A DNA stretch of 64,000 nucleotides, from contig OY754331.1 in NCBI GenBank assembly GCA_963573305.1, positions 16,216,868 to 16,280,867 of the forward strand, in the 5' to 3' direction. The notes under the pieces were generated by a model. That model had not been told where the DNA came from, ran no database searches, and saw nothing but the letters and a program-made list of their open reading frames with translations. The DNA is from Pyrrhosoma nymphula (taxonomy: Eukaryota > Arthropoda > Insecta > Odonata > Coenagrionidae). The translations under genes and the position numbers were made by a program. Positions 54,420 to 64,000 of this stretch are shown piece by piece (the stretch's first letter is position 1; each line of letters begins with the position of its first letter).

Positions 54420-55012
54420 CCTGTCCGACCTACAGATGTCAAAATGATATTCTCCGTGTTACACTGAAACACACCCGTTTGGAATTCCTTAAGTAATCTA
54501 AGCTCAGCGTGTAGCCTCCGAGTATCTATTGGCTCCCAACCTAATCCTTCTAAAAGCAGTGAAACACTTTATTCGCCAGTAGCAGTTTCTAACGAACCGC
54601 ACAGCTTTCCTTTCTAATTTACTTATTTTTCCAATCAGACCTTCCTGTCTTTGGCCCCAAATTCTCGTGGCGTGTTCGAGGTGTGGCCTAACCAGAGCGG
54701 AAGTAGCACCACCACCTCTTTCACTTTTTCATCCGAGGATCTTCCTACTATACCATTGATGAATCCTAGTTTATTAATGGCTGTGCCGCATAAGTTTAAT
54801 TTGCGTGTTCTCCACTATATGTTTGAAGTTAAGGTTATTCCCAGACATTTTAATTCGTCTGACGACTTTATGTTTACACCACCCACAGTGTAGTCATGGC
54901 GTTGGTGTTTTGACTTCCGGAAGAAGTGTACTGCAGTGCATTTACTAAGATTTAGTTCACTGCGTCGAATAAATAGGTTGTCTTTACCTAAGTCTTTTAA
55001 CCTCCATGGCAA
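54420..55012 (-). mobile_element. Jockey-like LINE fragment, minus strand
   Basis: The frame 55012-54815 encodes ELNLSKCTAVHFFRKSKHQR, HDYTVGGVNIKSSDELKCLG, ITLTSNI, the block after the RT active site (K-T--I-F ... YLG equivalent). Below it, broken by stops and shifts, are WLGHTSNTPREFGAK-type and ISKLERKAVRFV-type blocks. The frame is lost below 54550. It ends near the tail of the 53.7-kb LINE. Confidence 0.8.
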
Positions 55013-55515
55013 GAGGTCTTTGGCCCATGAAGTCCCTGGGTTGTTAAACGAGTTACCAATGTCAATGCATTATATTAATAGCATATATGTTCTTCAAAAA
55101 TCACTAAAATGGTGGCTGATAGGTTAAAATTGTTAAGTTATTTATTGTCCATAACGCTACATGGCAAAAAAATATTTTTAATTAAAGGCACCTGAGGCTG
55201 ACAAGCCGCTTTGGCTTAGCAGGACCTCAACTGCACTATTATTTTTTTCTCCAACATTTCTTCATTATTGATGAAAGACTATTATCCTATACTAAAACTG
55301 CTGTCTAATTATAATTTTTATACATTGATGTTCCTTGTTTAAAATTTCATGTTCCATTATTATAATAAATATCATGGAACTAATACTATTTTGTATATGA
55401 TGATGTAATCTTGATTACTTTTTTGTGTCATTAATTATAAAAAAGGGATAAGATCATATATTTTACGATGTAAAGTGTGTAATTTGTAATTTTTTTTGGT
55501 AAAATAAACGTTTCC
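55013..55515 (+). mobile_element. LINE 3' end, plus strand
   Basis: The + strand end of ORF 54936-55127 encodes KRSLAHEVPGLLNELPMSMH and YVLQKSLKWWLIG, a C-terminus ('LFNxLP...FK--LK-WL') of jockey/CR1 type. It is followed by a 3' untranslated region with GCCTTTAATTAAAAA-like and CTGACAAGCCGCTTTGGCTT words and a final GGTAAAATAAACG. Together with the preceding fragment it forms a head-to-head arrangement meeting at 55012/55013. Confidence 0.7.
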
Positions 55516-57017
55516 ATATTTTAAAAAAAGCCCCTACTCCTGGCACCATGAGCCCATTAAATGCCCAGACATTCCATTATTAAGTAGTTAATTATTTTGT
55601 GAATCATGTAGCCACATATCTTCTATATTCTACATCTCCGAATGCTATATTTTTACTGGTTTCCTTGATAAATTGCCATCAATCAATGTTCGAGGCCGTT
55701 TTGTGATGATTTTTATTGGCTTAAGTATATCTCACTCTTCATTGAAAAATACCTTTGGATCAATTAGAAATAACGCTGCGGAAGTGGCCAGCTCTCGTGA
55801 GACGTGAAAGCGGGCGTCAACAAAAAAAGGACCACAAAAGAAGGGACGCCGGATCGGAAAAGTTGGCAACTTCTGGCAAGTTGATTGGAACGCCTAATGC
55901 AGCAACTGCACGAACACTCAGTAACACTCTATTTTTGACATGTCGATGCCTGAAATTGCAGTATGTTACCCGTTGAGTTTGCAGAGTCTGCGCTGTTTTT
56001 CATTGTTCTCAAACCTTTTTCGTGTGCCAAAGGCTCAATTCAAGTAAAACCTTTACTTTTCGACGCTGTACATGACAATCCATTTGAATGTTTGCTTTGC
56101 TTGCATTCGAATGCTTGAATTTATTGTCCATGACAATTACCTAAATTTGAAACTTTCAGGACCTAGATTTTTTTTCGGTGTTCCTCAATCTGCAGGAGAC
56201 ATTTATGTTTAAATTGTTTAAATGACATTGTTTTCCAGGACATAGCTGCAGTTGAAAATTTATCAGCAGAGTACTTTCGTTTCACTTACGCTAATGTAAT
56301 TATCTGATTCCCCTTCTACGGTGACTTAACTGACGTCAATCAATGACGTAAGCGTAGAAGTACTGAACGAAAAAAAGAAGACATTTAATTGAAAAAAATG
56401 ACACCGAGTGTTTTGCATCAAGATTGACGTCATTTGGGAAAGGGAGTCACAATATGTTACGTGTGGGTGTTACTATGTTTGTAAATCAGCGTTACATCAT
56501 TTGTCCGCAGTTTTTTAAAGAATCTTTGGACGTTAGCAAGGACGCTCCTGAAGCAACAGACCAGCAAAACCTATTATGGCGTTATTGTTGACCACCATGT
56601 TTTTTGATTTTGTTACATTCAGTCTAAATAAAAGTGTTTATTTTCTAGTTATATTTAAGGCTCGAAATGCAGACAGCGAACTGATTTTCTTTACATCTTT
56701 TACATCATCACCGCAAGTGTTTTCTTTGATGCATACTACCCACCAAACCACCTAATGGCATGTGATAGGGGGTGCCTGAACAACAGCCATGGAAAGGGGG
56801 ACGAATAATAATCATTAATCATTCAATCCTAAGGTATTCTGATTGCATCCTTCTATTCTATCCTTTTACTTGCTGAATCTTTAATGTCCATCTGTTTCAT
56901 ATCCCAAATTAATTTTTTTTATTTTAAACATTTGGGAACGCAAGGCTTTATTCATCAAAAAGTAGCTTTTCTAATTACTCAATGTATAATAATTTATATC
57001 ATAAACAGAAAAATGTA
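55516..57017. other. Unassigned DNA
   Basis: A 73-codon + strand ORF at 55755-55976 has no known motif. A TGACGT word appears several times at 56330-56430 without other support for an element or promoter. Confidence 0.45.
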
Positions 57018-57297
57018 CAAAAGACTAGGGATGTGCGGTATATAAAAAAATACCAATATATCGGAATCCGATATTTAAAAAAAATACTGATTAGCCGATA
57101 GGTATATTGTTAAAAAATATACCAGTGTTCCGATATATCGGAACCATTTATATGAGATATAATTATGCTACTATTTTTGCTGGTATTTACAATCTACTTG
57201 CCTCTACCTACTTACCTACTATCTTTTGCTAAACTTATTTACTTCTCAGAATACTAGAAATCGAAGTAGAATCGTGTAAAATATTAATGATGTTGAG

Positions 57298-57309
57298 GAA
57301 ACGAGCAAT
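57298..57309. repeat. LINE target-site duplication, left copy
   Basis: GAAACGAGCAAT here is repeated exactly at 60624-60635. It brackets the LINE and shows that its insertion was complete at both ends. Confidence 0.9.
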
Positions 57310-60300
57310 TCATTCATTCATTACAGTAATCTACCGGTTAGAGGTAGGTTGTGATGAAAGTCTGAGAATATCCAGCACACTCTTACACGTGCCGTGCCCT
57401 TTCTACCTGTAGTATTTCTTTCTTCATCTCAGAATAAGTCCTACCTTTCTTCATCCCGTCCATAAAACTGATTCTCTTTCTTCCCCTTTCCCCGCTTACC
57501 CAACATCCTACCCTCTATCACGACCTTCAGCAAACCATCGTCCCTCATTAACCCTTCCAGCCACCTACCCTGTCTTCCCCTAATCTCATCTATAAGTCCT
57601 CTCCTCGCCCACCATGTCAAGCACTTCCTCATTTGTCTTCCTTTCCATCCAACGCACCTTCTCCATCCTCCTCCACACCCACATCTCGAAAGCCTTCAGC
57701 CTATTTTCGTTTTCCTTTCTCAAGGTCCACGTTTCTGCCCCATACAACGCCACACTTCATATCAGACTCTTTACCAGCCTCTTTTTTACATCCTTACTTA
57801 AGGTCCCCGTCATCAGCTCCCTTCTATTATTGAACGCTTCCTTTGCTAGTGCTATTCTCTTCCTAATGTCTTTGCTACTATGTTCTGTTTCTTCTAGCGT
57901 ACTACCCAAGTAATTAAATTGTTCTACTTGCTCCAGTTTGTGACTTCCTACTCTTATCACCAGCTTCGCTTTCTTTGTCCTACAGAATCTCATTACTTTT
58001 GTTTTCCTATTATTTATCTTCATTCCGTATTTCTCACACTGTTTTTCCAGTGCATCTACTAAAGTTTGCAGTCCTTTCGATGACCGACTGACTAACGCCT
58101 GGTCGTCTGCAAATCTAACCGACTTTATCCACTGGCCTCCTACTTTCAATCCCACATCTAGCTCATCCCATGCCTCTCTTACCATTTCCTCAGCATAGAT
58201 GTTAAAAAGTAGAGGCGACAACGGGCACCCTTGCCGCACCCTGCGACCTATAACTGCCCACCCTGATTCACCGTCAGCTACCCTTACCTGAGCCCTCTGC
58301 CCCTTATATAAGTTTCGGATGAGTCTCCTATCACGCCAATCTATTCCTATTTTCCCCAGTATCTGCATTAGTTTCTCCCAGTTTACTCTGTCAAACGCCT
58401 TTTCGAAATCTACAAAACAAGCGAAAACATCCTGATTATGCTCTATGTTTTTATCTATAAGTGTCCTCATTACCGCTATCGCATCTCTGGTTCCCTTCCC
58501 CTTCCTAAACTCAAATTGGTCGTCGCCTAAATATCATTTTTCTCTGCTCTCCAACCTTCTATTTAGTATTCTAAGCAACACTTTTGCTGCGTGCGAAATT
58601 AAACTGATTGTTCTCTACTCCTCGCATTCTGACGCTTTCTTCTTCTTCGGGATAGGTATTAATACTGTTCTCATGAAATCCTCTGGCCATACTCCTTCCT
58701 CGTAGATCCTGCGAATAAGTTCGAAAAACGATTTTCTCCCCCTACTACCTAGATTCTTCAGTAGCTCCGAAGGTAGGTTATCGGTTCCCACGGCTTTTCT
58801 ACCCTTCATCTCTCTTAGTGCCCTCTCTATTTCACTCTCAAGTAACTCTGGTCCGAGGTTATCTTTATCTATTGTTCCTTCGTCCTCTAGATCTAGGCTA
58901 AGGGGTCTATTCTCGCTGTCATATAGCTCCTCTACGTAGTCTCTCCACCTTTCTTGGATATCTTCCTGTTCGATTAATATCTTTCCTGTTTTGTCCTTAA
59001 CCTTTGGTATCGCTTGACCTCTCTTACCACCCGATAACATTTTCACCTTGGCGTACAAAGCGCCCACTTCCCCCTCCTCCTGCATCTTTTCCATTTGCTC
59101 ACATTGTCCCTTCCACCAGTTTTCTTTTGCCCGATTGGTCACTCGCCTGAGTTTATTATTCAATTCCTTGTACTTCCTCTTGCCTACGTCGGTGTTCACG
59201 TTTTTCCATATCCTTCTCTCCTCCATTTTCTTTATCATTTCTTCTGTAACCCACTGCTTCTTAACCCTCTTCTTTTCCACCGTTCCTATTGTTTTCTCTG
59301 CCGCTGCTGCGATGCCTGTTTTTATAACTTCCCAACTTTTCTCTATGGTTCCCCTCCGCTTCTCTTCACCTATGTTCTTTTCTACTAGCTCTTGGTATTC
59401 CCTCCTTTTCAACCCTTTCAATGCTTCAAGGTTCCACCTCTTTATCTTCCTACCTTTACAAAGCCTTTTGAATCTAACTTCACACTTCATCATCACCAAG
59501 TTATGATCCGAGTCCGCATCCGCCCCTGGATAGCTACGAGAGTTTTTTACACTATTTCTAAATCTCTGCCTCACCATTTTATAATCAATTTGGTATCTCC
59601 CAGTATCACCCGGCATTTTCCATGTGTACCTACGCCTGGAGTGATGTTTAAACCAAGTGTTTGTCACTACTAATTTATTTCTTCTACAAAATTCAACTGC
59701 CTTTTCACCGCGATCATTTCTTCTTCCTAGCCCAAACCCTCCTACTTCTAATCCGTCCCTCCCTTCCCCCACCACTGCATTCCAGTCACCCATCACTATC
59801 AGGTTTTTCTTCCCCGGCACTTCTCTAATTATTTCTTCTACTTGCTCGTACACCTCTTCCTCCTCTTCCTCCCTATGGTTGCACGTAGGCATGTATACCT
59901 GGACAATTACGAAATTCGTCGGGCGTGCTTTTATCTCTAACACTAGTATCCGTCGCTCACCTGTTCTATGTTTACCACCCTCAGTCCCAACTTTGTGTTC
60001 AGTACCATGCCTACTCTCTCTTGGCTCTCATCTCCCCCACTATAGATTACCCTGTAGCTATCACTCCAATAGTCCCCGCTATCCTTCCATCTCACCTCGC
60101 ACAATCCCAAAGCATCTATTTTTACTTTTTCCATTTCCTGCTTAATATTTTCAAGCTTCCCGGCCCTCATCATGGTCCTTACGTTCCAAGTTCCTATTTT
60201 TACCACTGTTTTCCTCCTCCTCTTCCTCTTTTTCTTCTTCTTCTCACTCCTTTCCCTTGTATCCGCCGATGATGATGCTGTGCAAGGATTTCGTGTGTTG

Positions 60301-60623
60301 ACGACCGGGGAGGCCTTGCCTCCCCCGCTGCCGGGCACGACACCCGCCCTAGTGGGCGGCGTCCCGTAGTTGCTAGGAATCAATACTCTTTGAATGACTT
60401 TCATGTTCTGGGAAGTGATAGTTGAGAGGTATCCCACGCGACTCAACGGTATTTTTAACGTGTAACCATCACGGAACTACCTTTCGTCTGGCTCCTACCC
60501 TTCGACCTATCTGGCATGGGTGGCCCTACCAGGAGCAATGTACTTGCTCCTGCCAGTCCAGCTCTAGGGGTCATTGGAACGCACAAGCCCTTCCACCACG
60601 TCAAGGTCGTAGTTCAAGGAAGA
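57310..60623 (-). mobile_element. Full-length CFDP2/RTE-type LINE, 3.3 kb, 12-bp TSD
   Basis: The minus strand runs from a GC-rich 5' leader (60623-60447) through endonuclease, RT and C-terminal domain to a short 3' untranslated region with CCGGTAGATTACTG and a TAATGAATGAATGA tail. Exact 12-bp duplications flank it. It lacks RNase H and a separate ORF1, as RTE-type elements do. The TGAA tail contrasts with the GATG tails of the 8.7- and 30.4-kb copies, fitting a family whose 3' end is a variable tetranucleotide run. It is the reference copy for the truncated relatives at 8.7, 15.8 and 30.0 kb. Confidence 0.93.
57365..60446 (-). pseudogene. LINE endonuclease/reverse transcriptase (ORF with breaks)
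   Basis: The protein nicks target DNA and reverse-transcribes the element RNA onto it. The N-terminal frame (60446-59943) holds a KKKKKRKRRRK basic patch and the AP-endonuclease start VKIGTWNVRTM with LCEVRWKDSG. A one-base loss near 59950 shifts to the next frame (59943-58615), which has VQVYMPT, LIVMGDWNAVVGEG, RYQIDYKM and DSDHNLVMM, then the RT N-terminus ending GVWPEDFMRTVLIPIPKKKK. In-frame TAG (58617-58615) and TGA (58536-58534) precede the RT core (58470-57757). The core contains CFVDFEKAFDRVNWEKL, VRQGCPLSPLLFNIYAEEMV, VRFADDQALVSR (FADD catalytic box) and EQVEQFNYLGSTLEE. A TGA at 57757 and two frameshifts (near 57600 and 57450) follow in the C-terminal domain. Catalytic residues are all present but the copy cannot be translated through. 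Confidence 0.95.
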
Positions 60624-60980
60624 GAAACGAGCAATAAATAGGTAATTTACATTTTTTATTAAAATATATATTTCTTAGAGAAAATTTCCGAGGAAATATT
60701 TTTCAATATTTTTGGTCGATTCATTGTGGTTTCCAGTCAATTTTTTAAAGATATTTTTTATGCAGAAAGCACACACACTGATAATTATCAAATGCTATTT
60801 TCATCATTCTTAGTTAGGGTAAAGTTTTCCATGTGCGATAGCTTCTATAAAAAAACACAAAAATAAGCTAAGGAATAAGCCTAAAAGGACTTCATCATCT
60901 TATTATGACATATTATGAATATATTAGATGTTATCAAGGTAAAGACATACAGTGCACAGGTCTTAACAAAGTATTCAAAA

Positions 60981-61590
60981 TTAAAATATGCCATGCATTG
61001 ATGCAGTATTTTCAGGATTGGGGTTATGGCTTAACACATTCCTAGCTTGGCTAATTAGCGACAAGGCAAATGCGATTGATCTCAAATGTAAATCATGGAA
61101 ACCAATATTTTTTCTAATTGATCCCAAGAACACCAGCTGGTTAATATGATCACCAATCAATCTGCTCCGATCATCAGATGCAAAATAGTTGACCAATGAG
61201 ACGGCGCGCTAAGATGGTATGTGATGCGCGCTAAGATGATGATACTAAGGATCCCAGAACAACTATGAATTTAAAGGGCCACTCCGGCTAAAGCAGGGAA
61301 AGCCGTTCTACTGTTCTGCTAAAACTTCAGAGGGTTCATTGCTTTGAGTGATAACGCCTGGCTGAGATATAATTGCAGCTCATTCGGCATCGATTGTGTC
61401 GTGCTATATTCGCTCTCTTTCCCAAGTAACCGAGCTATTTCATAATGATTCACCGAAATGGATGTAGAGGCTTCGTCATCACTTATAACTGGGTTTTCAT
61501 GAAGACCATGTGGGGGTGATGAGACTTGACCAAAGTTATGAAGGTCAGCGTTTCTTTCTATACTTATGTCAGCTATGGCGTTAGATACAA
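60981..61590 (-). pseudogene. hAT transposase C-terminal remnant
   Basis: Minus-strand translation of 61590-61300 is open: NAIADISIERNADLHNFGQV, ENPVISDDEASTSISVNHYE and QLYLSQALSLKAMNPLKF. It then gives, after a stop, RTAFPALAGVALKFIVVLGS, the hAT 'LxWWxxNxxxFPxLAxxA' region. The 3' part (61196-60981) keeps SRLIGDHINQLVFLGSIRKN, the end of the dimerisation domain (the 'RxxLxxxHINxLVFL' pattern). Intervening bases at 61200-61300 are degraded by a small duplication (GATGCGCGCTAAGATG-type word twice near 61203-61238). N-terminal domains are not recognisable above 61.6 kb. Confidence 0.85.
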
Positions 61591-61599
61591 CTGAAGGAA

Positions 61600-62468
61600 T
61601 GGAAAAATGAATATACTCTCATTATTATTCTGTGAATACATTTGCCTCGAATGAATGTTAAGGGATTCCGGTATGTGATACATGATTAATAATTAAGGAT
61701 AAATCTGAGTGAGATAAAGAGTAGTACACAGGACAAAACGACAATACTAAACAACCGTATCACTTTCCATGAGACACGTAGTTTCAATGGTGGGAGCTGG
61801 AAAGGATAGCCACAGCAACCTCCATGGCTGCAGTCTCTTCAAATAATCCTTGGGTTAGGCTATGACGTTTCATATGTGTGTTCTATAAATTCATTTTGGA
61901 AGAAATACAAGTTAGGGTAAGTATCTGCATTCATTGCAAATATATTGCGTGCGGAATGCCACGGATCGTCTTAATGGATGGTATTAAACGGAGGTCACCA
62001 TCCTAGATAGAATTAGTACACGCCGGGAAAAACAGTGTGTAATATTTTTCCATTCCTGATAATTTTTTTAATTTATTAGATTTCGGAACATTAATTTTTC
62101 TCCGCCAAATTCGGATTGAATGAATTCGGAATGAAAATACAATTTACATCCAGTTTCAAGCAAGGCCGTCTCATGGCCTATTTAAGAAGGCACAGCACTC
62201 TGCAGAATACGTAGTAGCAGCGCCGAATAGAAGCTAAACACTTCAATATGAGAATTCAAAACCAAGGTAAAAAGAGTTCATCATACTACGTAAAAATCGT
62301 AGTAAAAACCATGAAATTTGACTTCCCATTTGCCTTTGCTATTGAGAATTCTCATAAAATCCACTCCCTAAAATAATTATCTAACTTAATTATTGAAATT
62401 AGGTATGAAAAATTTTAATTTTGAGCGATATATCGGGTACGGGTATTTAGAAAATTACACCGAATATA
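61600..62468. other. Remaining hAT interior
   Basis: AT-rich sequence between the transposase remnant and the PLE. The minus strand keeps scraps consistent with the frame (HFSIPSVVSNAIAD near 61600) but no clear domain. The 62430-62468 part belongs to the subterminal region, with a CGATATATCGGGTACGGGTA word. Confidence 0.5.
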
Positions 62469-62481
62469 CAGGAAAATCGAC

Positions 62482-63330
62482 ATCGGCACGCTGGGACATA
62501 CGGTGTACAGAAAAGCTATCAACACAAACCAATATCTGCATGCGAGATCGCACCACCATCCTGCACAGATTAATGGAGTGATGAAAACTATGATTCATCG
62601 TTCCATCACACTCAGCGATGGAGACCATAGAGATGAGGAGCTGAAGAAACTCACAGAAATCTTGGCCAAGAATGGATATAGAAAAAATGAGATAAGGAAG
62701 ACAATCTCACAAAAATTAGGACCTCAGCCCCAACCACCGGAGGTGAAAAACTCAAAAGATAAAAAAAAAGCATACCTTCCATATATCCAGGGAACTACTG
62801 ACAAGATATCCCGGATATTACGGAAATACGAAATAAAGACAATATTCAAACCGAAGAAACAAATACGAGACATTGTGAGGAATGTAAAAGGGAAAGAAAA
62901 ATTAGAAACAGAGGACGTATATTTGCTAAAGTGTAACACGTGTGATTGGGTCTACGTGGGGGAGACTGGACGGACAACTAGAACGAGAGTCAGAGAACAT
63001 GCGGCTGCAATACGCCTCGGACATCAAGATAAATCAGCGGTCGCCGAACACGAAGCAAAAGGCCATGAAATCGAAACCGAGAAGCCGATCATCCTTGCCA
63101 AAGACCGGCACTTTAAAACAAGGCTAGTTAGAGAAGCCCTAGAAATAAAGAAACACCCCTGCAATTTTAACCGTGACCAAGGACAAGCTATCAGCAGTTC
63201 CTGGCTTCCAGTTTTAGCGAGAAATAAAAGAACCCAGAATGTTCCACAACTCCCTCCCCCTCCTCCTCCTTCCCCCCCCTCTCCCCAAATTCGTATAAAT
63301 AGATGCATAACCGGAGTGGTCACTCAGTAG
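62482..63330 (+). CDS. PLE reverse-transcriptase thumb/linker and GIY-YIG endonuclease, intact 3' part of ORF
   Basis: PLEs encode an RT related to telomerase followed by a GIY-YIG nuclease that nicks the target. The frame is open from the insertion point to its stop with no lesion. GHTVYRKAINTNQYLHARSH and HHPAQINGVMKTMIHRSI belong to the RT C-terminal part. LAKNGYRKNEIRKTI leads to the linker with YLPYIQGTTDKISRILRKYE. The nuclease follows: LLKCNTCDWVYVGETGRTTR (the YVG ... GETGRT form of GIY-YIG with the catalytic Arg), VREHAAAIRLGHQDKSAVAE, HEAKGHEI, and REALEIKKHPCNFNRDQGQA with the catalytic Glu. The first ATG used by ORF callers (62503) is internal; the true N-terminus was lost by 5' truncation, so this is not a functional gene despite being intact. 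Confidence 0.92.
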   Translation: MGTLGHTVYRKAINTNQYLHARSHHHPAQINGVMKTMIHRSITLSDGDHRDEELKKLTEILAKNGYRKNEIRKTISQKLGPQPQPPEVKNSKDKKKAYLPYIQGTTDKISRILRKYEIKTIFKPKKQIRDIVRNVKGKEKLETEDVYLLKCNTCDWVYVGETGRTTRTRVREHAAAIRLGHQDKSAVAEHEAKGHEIETEKPIILAKDRHFKTRLVREALEIKKHPCNFNRDQGQAISSSWLPVLARNKRTQNVPQLPPPPPPSPPSPQIRINRCITGVVTQ

Positions 63331-63421
63331 CCCTGAGGAAGTCTCCGGCAAAGGAGAGGAAACGTCGGCCACCTTCGAACCAGCTAGCAAGACGCGGACA
63401 ACCCAAAAAACATATATAAGT
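62482..63421 (+). mobile_element. Penelope-like element, 940 bp, 5'-truncated, 13-bp TSD
   Basis: CAGGAAAATCGAC is duplicated exactly at 62469-62481 and 63422-63434. The insertion begins in the middle of the ORF and runs to the 3' end. After the stop at about 63330 come the CTGAGGA box (63333-63339), a TCTCC/GGAGA stem and GAAACGTCGG (63359-63368), then about 50 bases to the end. It sits in the right subterminal region of the hAT and is therefore younger than it. Confidence 0.95.
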
Positions 63422-63518
63422 CAGGAAAATCGACTTTAAAAAATATACCGGAAAAATCGGTATGTCGGCAAAAATATACCGGATATATCGGTACATCGAT
63501 ATATACCACACATCCCTA

Positions 63519-64000
63519 CAACAGACTTTTACTCCGAGCGCTTGAAGAAATCCCTGGCGCGCGTTGCGATGTGAAATTGGCACAATGAGTAAGGTATTTA
63601 AACATGGATGCATAACTTGCAGGATGCGCAAGATAATGCGGAAGATAATGCATATGAACCCGTGTAATTTCATGTCCCAATTCTCGATCAAATATTTTAA
63701 GAAACCTGCGATAAATAATTCTGCAAATTTGCAGGTAGCATTAGAACAACATTATTAATATTTATTTGCATCTTCATCTTTCAGAAGATATAGGTCAAAT
63801 AAGTTGGAATTTTTTATTATTTATTTCTCTTTCCCAACGTTTCGCATTTCAATCTATATGCTTAATCAGGGCTACAATGAAAATATGGGGCGTTTTTTTA
63901 TAAATGGAATATATTTACAAAGTTTTGTACATATTTATGCTAAAAGTTTATAACCATATTATTTTTAAATTTACCTCAGAGTTCCTTCCAAATTAATTGC
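63519..64000. other. Unassigned DNA with a PLE-like module near the right edge
   Basis: On the minus strand 63870-63834 reads CCTGATTAAGCATATAG, AATGCG, CGAAACGTTGG-like (GCGAAACGTTGGG), matching the module at PLE 3' ends. It may be the end of another PLE or foldback continuing past the window. A 123-codon minus-strand ORF overlapping the hAT end (63320-63691) is not recognised. Confidence 0.5.

Larger units (their letters stand above)
57026..63518 (-). mobile_element. hAT transposon, 6.5 kb with nested LINE and PLE, 8-bp TSD
   Basis: The ends TAGGGATGTGCGGTATATA (57026) and, inverted, TAGGGATGTGTGGTATATA (from 63518) are followed inward by arrays of ATACCGRTATATCGG-like words. The outside octamers CAAAAGAC (57018-57025) and CAACAGAC (63519-63526) match at seven of eight positions. 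Removing the nested LINE (57310-60623) and PLE (62482-63421) leaves about 2.2 kb. That core has a transposase remnant on the minus strand between 62.4 and 60.98 kb. The element family appears abundant in arthropods, judged from the termini. Confidence 0.92.

Noticed and set aside
58445..60272. Several + strand ORFs of 86-162 codons, Ser/Phe/Leu-rich
   Set aside because: They are antisense shadows of the LINE endonuclease/reverse transcriptase.
62503..63330. A complete host GIY-YIG gene starting at the ATG at 62503
   Set aside because: The frame is open upstream to the exact insertion point at 62482 and the segment lies between target-site duplications, so it is a truncated PLE ORF.

Overview
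This is eukaryotic nuclear DNA. It is AT-rich, has no operon-like organisation, and is dominated by the decayed transposon mixture typical of a large arthropod genome. The best-preserved coding pieces are an endonuclease/reverse transcriptase LINE of the kind databases often label 'craniofacial development protein 2-like', Penelope-like elements (PLEs), hAT transposases and a Helitron helicase tail. An insect or other arthropod host is an inference from these families; the species cannot be fixed from the sequence. I found no host protein-coding gene, rRNA or functional tRNA. Nearly every long ORF is a transposon remnant or a shadow of one.

Layout. 1-8.7 kb: foldback elements, a tRNA-derived SINE, and two copies of a TTAA-targeted MITE family (call it MITE-T). 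8.7-9.4 kb: a truncated LINE with a 10-bp target-site duplication (TSD). 9.4-12.2 kb: unassigned. 12.2-18 kb: MITE-T and a structurally similar second family (MITE-S), a non-autonomous Helitron candidate, a LINE tail and a hAT-type MITE. 18.6-20.8 kb: a recent tandem duplication, then a 1,107-bp Helitron inserted in a dispersed repeat whose uninterrupted paralogue lies at 16.15-16.67 kb, so the insertion is defined to the base. 21.3-23.9 kb: an element with about 640-bp inverted arms around an unrecognised gene remnant. 24-30.4 kb: LINE tails, a PLE with a 12-bp TSD, and a fragment of an unidentified ORF family. 31.6-39 kb: MITE-T, a possible hAT and four LINE fragments. 41-50 kb: hairpins, foldbacks, MITE-T, a TA-flanked element and a Harbinger-like MITE inside a 41-bp tandem array. 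50.1-53.0 kb: a hAT with 8-bp TSD and two nested insertions. 53.7-55.5 kb: three LINE tails. 57.0-63.5 kb: a 6.5-kb hAT carrying a nested 3.3-kb LINE and a nested PLE, each with its own TSD.

The most interesting recurring signal is a short module, a CTGANGA-like box, then a hairpin, then CGAAACGTYGG. I located it 12 times at 10 loci. It lies just downstream of the ORF of one definite PLE, near the 3' end of another, and inside several foldback elements. It resembles a degenerate hammerhead-ribozyme core, which PLEs are known to carry. The second candidate novelty is the 21.3-23.9 kb long-inverted-repeat element with its HxxC-type ORF. Coordinates of element ends are read by eye; those with TSDs are good to a few bases, others to tens of bases.
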